A stretch of 54,529 nt of DNA, from positions 1 to 54,529 of the forward strand of contig DHKA01000063.1 in the NCBI GenBank assembly GCA_002404605.1. Reading direction: 5' to 3'. Numbering within the stretch: the stretch's first letter is position 1; each line of letters begins with the position of its first letter. The notes under the pieces are model-generated. The model saw only the letters and a list, made by a program, of their open reading frames with translations, did not search any database and was not told the DNA's origin. Position numbers and translations under genes: made by a program. Shown here piece after piece: positions 52,509 to 54,529 of this stretch. This DNA comes from Clostridiales bacterium UBA4706 (GTDB lineage Bacteria; Bacillota; Clostridia; Oscillospirales; Oscillospiraceae).

Positions 52509-52609
52509 CGCTTTGCTCCGCCGTCTCCCCCGCCGCGGCAGCTCTATGACGGCCGGGGAAACTTGCGCATTATTTTAAACGATAGATTCGATTTTGCATA
52601 GATATTTTT

Positions 52610-52984
52610 TCAAATTTTTTCATCTTTTTTTCGCGTTTTTTTCCGCTCGTTTTCTTTTCTCCGCTGCCGCTCTTCCCTATGCTCCCGTTTCCGCTCCGCA
52701 ATACGGCGCACCGGGCGCCGGAGCGGGGTCAGAAGCCACGCGCAGAGGGCGCATCCGGCGATCGCCGCTGTGAGGAACCGGGGCCGCACGCCGCCGCTGC
52801 ACCACTGCCCGGCAGCAAAAACCGTGAGTCCCGCCAGCGTATAAAAAAGCGCGTCCCACAGTGCTGCGAGCCGGCGGAAAACCTGCCGGAGGACGTATAC
52901 CGGAAGCTGCATAACGCCGAGCGCTGCGCCGGTCAGAAAGGCAAACGCCAGCTCAAAAAGCTGCCGGGCCGTCGATTCGCTCAT
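52610..52984 (-). CDS. yabQ: Spore cortex biosynthesis protein YabQ
   Basis: A 124-residue membrane protein with about three to four helices and a highly basic C-terminal tail (RKREHREERQRRKENERKKT). The size, topology and place between yabP and divIC identify YabQ, which in Bacillus is needed for spore cortex and coat assembly on the outer forespore membrane. The ATG follows directly on the yabP stop (TAAATG). Sequence conservation in this family is low, so context carries much of the call. Confidence 0.85.
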   Translation of the reverse strand: MSESTARQLFELAFAFLTGAALGVMQLPVYVLRQVFRRLAALWDALFYTLAGLTVFAAGQWCSGGVRPRFLTAAIAGCALCAWLLTPLRRPVRRIAERKREHREERQRRKENERKKTRKKDEKI

Positions 52985-53260
52985 TTATCCGAAGAGCTTC
53001 GCCCAGAAGCTGCGCCGCACCGGGACGTCGGCATACGAGAGATCCGAAATATCCCCCACGACGAGAAGATCGCCGGAGTCCACCGAGAGGGTCTCCACCC
53101 GAAGGTTGCTCCCATGCACCGTGAGAGCGCCAAGCTCCGTCTGCATCTCCACCATGCTTTCGTCAAAGCCGCCGACCTCTTCCACGCCGGACACGCTCAA
53201 GCGGTTCCGGTTTTCCAGTATGATGTTCTGCGCTTTTCTCCGCTCGGTCTCTCCCGCCAT
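52985..53260 (-). CDS. yabP: Sporulation protein YabP
   Basis: A 91-residue YabP/YqfC-family protein: QNIILENRNRLSVSGVEEVG (11-30), SFDESMVEM-type sequence, LTVHGSNLRVETLSVDSGDL are family marks. In Bacillus YabP is made under sigma-E and is required with YabQ for cortex formation. I chose the ATG at 53260, just after GAGGTG. The next upstream gene of the usual cluster (yabO, S4 domain) is absent; a tRNA gene lies there instead. Confidence 0.93.
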   Translation of the reverse strand: MAGETERRKAQNIILENRNRLSVSGVEEVGGFDESMVEMQTELGALTVHGSNLRVETLSVDSGDLLVVGDISDLSYADVPVRRSFWAKLFG

Positions 53261-53277
53261 ACGATCACCTCGGCACA

Positions 53278-53306
53278 AGACTATGCCGGGACAGCGCCCG
53301 ATATGA
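53278..53306 (-). promoter_or_regulatory. Candidate sigma-E promoter of the yabP operon
   Basis: Minus-strand TCATATC (53306-53300), 14 bp, CATAGTCT (53285-53278) fits the sigma-E pattern (KMATATT, 14-15 bp, CATACAMT). It lies just upstream of the yabP ribosome site. Confidence 0.55.
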
Positions 53307-53307
53307 C

Positions 53308-53336
53308 TTGACACCGGGGGCGGCAGATGGTACTTT
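53308..53336 (+). promoter_or_regulatory. Promoter of tRNA-Leu(TAA)
   Basis: TTGACA (53308-53313), 17 bp, TACTTT (53331-53336). Confidence 0.75.
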
Positions 53337-53353
53337 ATGAGTGGCAAAACCAT

Positions 53354-53438
<85 letters not shown>

Positions 53439-53441
53439 CGT

Positions 53442-53552
53442 CAGAAGGAGCAAACACCGTTCCGTTTCCGCCTTACGGCGAAAACTGCACTATGTTAGCT
53501 CCTTCTTCCTTTCCAAATCGAACCCGCTGCGCTGGGCTTCGATTTGGTTTTG
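53442..53552 (+). repeat. Structured region with terminator-like hairpin after tRNA-Leu
   Basis: AGAAGGAGC (53442-53450) can pair with GCTCCTTCT (53500-53508), and CCAAATCGAA/TTCGATTTGG (53513-53522, 53538-53547) forms a hairpin followed by TTTTG, probably ending the tRNA transcript. No gene is visible between the tRNA and 53630. Confidence 0.6.
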
Positions 53553-53629
53553 TACGGCGGAGATGCATAGCGGCTTTTTCAGCAAATTCCATCTATATCT
53601 CATAATTTCAATAAACGGAGGTGTCACCC

Positions 53630-54394
53630 TTGGAACGGGTAAAGCAGCTTGGACGTTATCCGAAGATCATTCTGCTTCTTCTGGCCGTTATGATTCTGGC
53701 TTTTACGATCGTCTATCCTATCGTTACGGCGCGCTCGGGTTTTCTTTATGAGGACACCATCCTTGTGCCGTCAGAGACGAACGGCGCCACCGTATATTCC
53801 GGGAAGATCCGCGGAACCGCAGCCAGCTTCACCGTCTCTGCGGATAAAACCGTCATCTTTCAGTATGGCGGCACCGTTTACGGTCCCTATATCGCCAAAG
53901 AGGACCCCACTGCCATTCCGAAGGACAGCGACCTGCAAACACAGATGACCGGCATTGAGCTGCGTTGCGGCGATGAGATCGTGTTCCGCGGCGGCGTGGT
54001 CAAAAGCGGTGACTGGCGCATGCTCTATAACGAGGATGGGAGCTTTGAGACGCTCCGCATCACCGCAACGATGAGCGACGGCACCATCGTGGATGAGTAT
54101 GGAAATCCGCTCGACCCGATGGAGCCCTCCGTTTCAACGATCCTCGATCTGATGGACGGTCCCGCAACGACCCATAAGGGCGCATGGATCGGCTGGTTCG
54201 GCGGCGTGCTGATCTGCGTTATCGCGGCACTCACCATGCTGTTTGCCGATGAGCTCTTCCGCTGGAACGCGTCGTTCCTTGTCCGCAACGCCGAGGAAGC
54301 CGAACCGTCCGACTGGGAGATCGCCGGGCGGTATATCACATGGACGGTGCTGCCGGTCATGGCAGCGGTGATCTTCATCCTCGGACTAAAGTAA
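53630..54394 (+). CDS. Hypothetical membrane protein with extracellular domain
   Basis: A 254-residue protein with a helix near the N-terminus (about 13-33), an outside domain of about 140 residues rich in beta strands (GKIRGTAASFTVSADKTVIF, YGGTVYGPYIAKEDP), and two more helices near 188-206 and 234-252. I recognise no family. The start is the TTG at 53630, seven bases after GGAGGT; a GTG at 53621 overlaps that site. It is followed by a strong terminator and stands alone behind the tRNA gene. Confidence 0.72.
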   Translation: MERVKQLGRYPKIILLLLAVMILAFTIVYPIVTARSGFLYEDTILVPSETNGATVYSGKIRGTAASFTVSADKTVIFQYGGTVYGPYIAKEDPTAIPKDSDLQTQMTGIELRCGDEIVFRGGVVKSGDWRMLYNEDGSFETLRITATMSDGTIVDEYGNPLDPMEPSVSTILDLMDGPATTHKGAWIGWFGGVLICVIAALTMLFADELFRWNASFLVRNAEEAEPSDWEIAGRYITWTVLPVMAAVIFILGLK

Positions 54395-54403
54395 ATTATG
54401 GAA

Positions 54404-54452
54404 CGGAGCAGCCCGGGCATGGATATGTCCGGGCTGCTCCGCGTTATTTTTT
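54404..54452. terminator. Terminator after the membrane-protein gene
   Basis: Perfect 13-bp stem CGGAGCAGCCCGG/CCGGGCTGCTCCG around a 12-base loop, followed by CGTTATTTTTTC. Confidence 0.9.
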
Positions 54453-54469
54453 CTGTCAAAGGGAGTTTT

Positions 54470-54529
54470 TTATAATTCTCTGATATACATCTCTTCCACC
54501 GCGCCGAAGTGAACTGCACCCCATTTGTT
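54470..54529 (-). CDS. C-terminal end of an unidentified gene (cut by the window edge)
   Basis: The last 60 bases, read on the minus strand, give an open frame ending in KWGAVHFGAVEEMYIREL and TAA (54472-54470), placed sensibly just before the terminator hairpin. Nineteen residues are too few to name a family. Confidence 0.5.
   Translation of the reverse strand, partial: NKWGAVHFGAVEEMYIREL

Overview
The window looks like chromosomal DNA of a GC-rich (roughly 58% by impression), low-redundancy, endospore-lineage member of the Clostridia, most like an Oscillospiraceae/Ruminococcaceae gut fermenter. Reasons: TTGACA/TATAAT promoters and AGGAGG ribosome sites throughout, lipoprotein-type binding proteins, a yabP-yabQ-divIC-yabR sporulation/division cluster, an L21 leader with rplU-rpmA-obgE, acetate and butyrate kinases, and sugar/amino-acid fermentation genes. 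No rRNA, CRISPR, phage or transposase gene was seen.

Layout. 1-5.2 kb: a Liv-type binding protein and tmcAL on the minus strand, then ackA and a membrane-anchored metallophosphatase. 5.2-7.3 kb: rplU-rpmA-obgE; L27 has no cleavable N-terminal extension and the usual Prp protease gene is absent. 7.4-10.3 kb: metNIQ methionine importer behind a leader that encodes a 37-residue methionine-rich peptide (8 Met in 13 residues) followed by competing hairpins and terminators; this looks like a methionine-sensing attenuator and is the strongest candidate for something undescribed. 10.4-12.0 kb: butyrate kinase overlapped by a DUF4364 winged-helix gene. 13-19.3 kb: a minus-strand operon headed by a TetM/EF-G-like GTPase fused to a Rae1/YacP-like NYN nuclease, then a polysaccharide deacetylase, a TRIC-type channel, yqeC and an iron alcohol dehydrogenase. 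19.4-23.7 kb: an Fbp-type ABC importer. 23.8-26.1 kb: DUF11 protein, YoaK-type membrane protein, prolyl-tRNA editing protein. 26.2-28.4 kb: an L-2-hydroxyisocaproate-type dehydrogenase and branched-chain aminotransferase behind a short structured leader with its own terminator.

28.5-31.2 kb holds a methyltransferase and a decayed pair: a frameshifted WYL regulator and a divergent DJ-1/PfpI gene with an internal deletion, with the operator still intact between them; then tRNA-Pro(CGG). 31.3-33.9 kb: the TIGR03960 radical SAM/DUF2344 pair and tRNA-Leu(GAG). 34-43.5 kb: a sialic-acid (amino sugar) utilisation locus: DUF624, SGNH esterase, ROK kinase-like protein with a novel N-terminal domain, AGE-type 2-epimerase, RpiR regulator, CUT1 ABC importer without ATPase, and an N-acetylneuraminate lyase. 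Shared TGAAA/TTTCA palindromes in both promoters fit control by the RpiR protein.

43.6-48.8 kb: a YknXYZ/MacB-like exporter with two different adaptor proteins and a frameshifted small gene at the end. 48.9-49.2 kb: a 284-bp non-coding element with terminal inverted repeats. 49.2-51.7 kb: pepT and a CapA-type protein. 51.7-53.3 kb: yabR, divIC, yabQ, yabP with a candidate sigma-E promoter. 53.35 kb: tRNA-Leu(TAA), then a two-ended membrane protein and the tail of a further minus-strand gene at the right edge.
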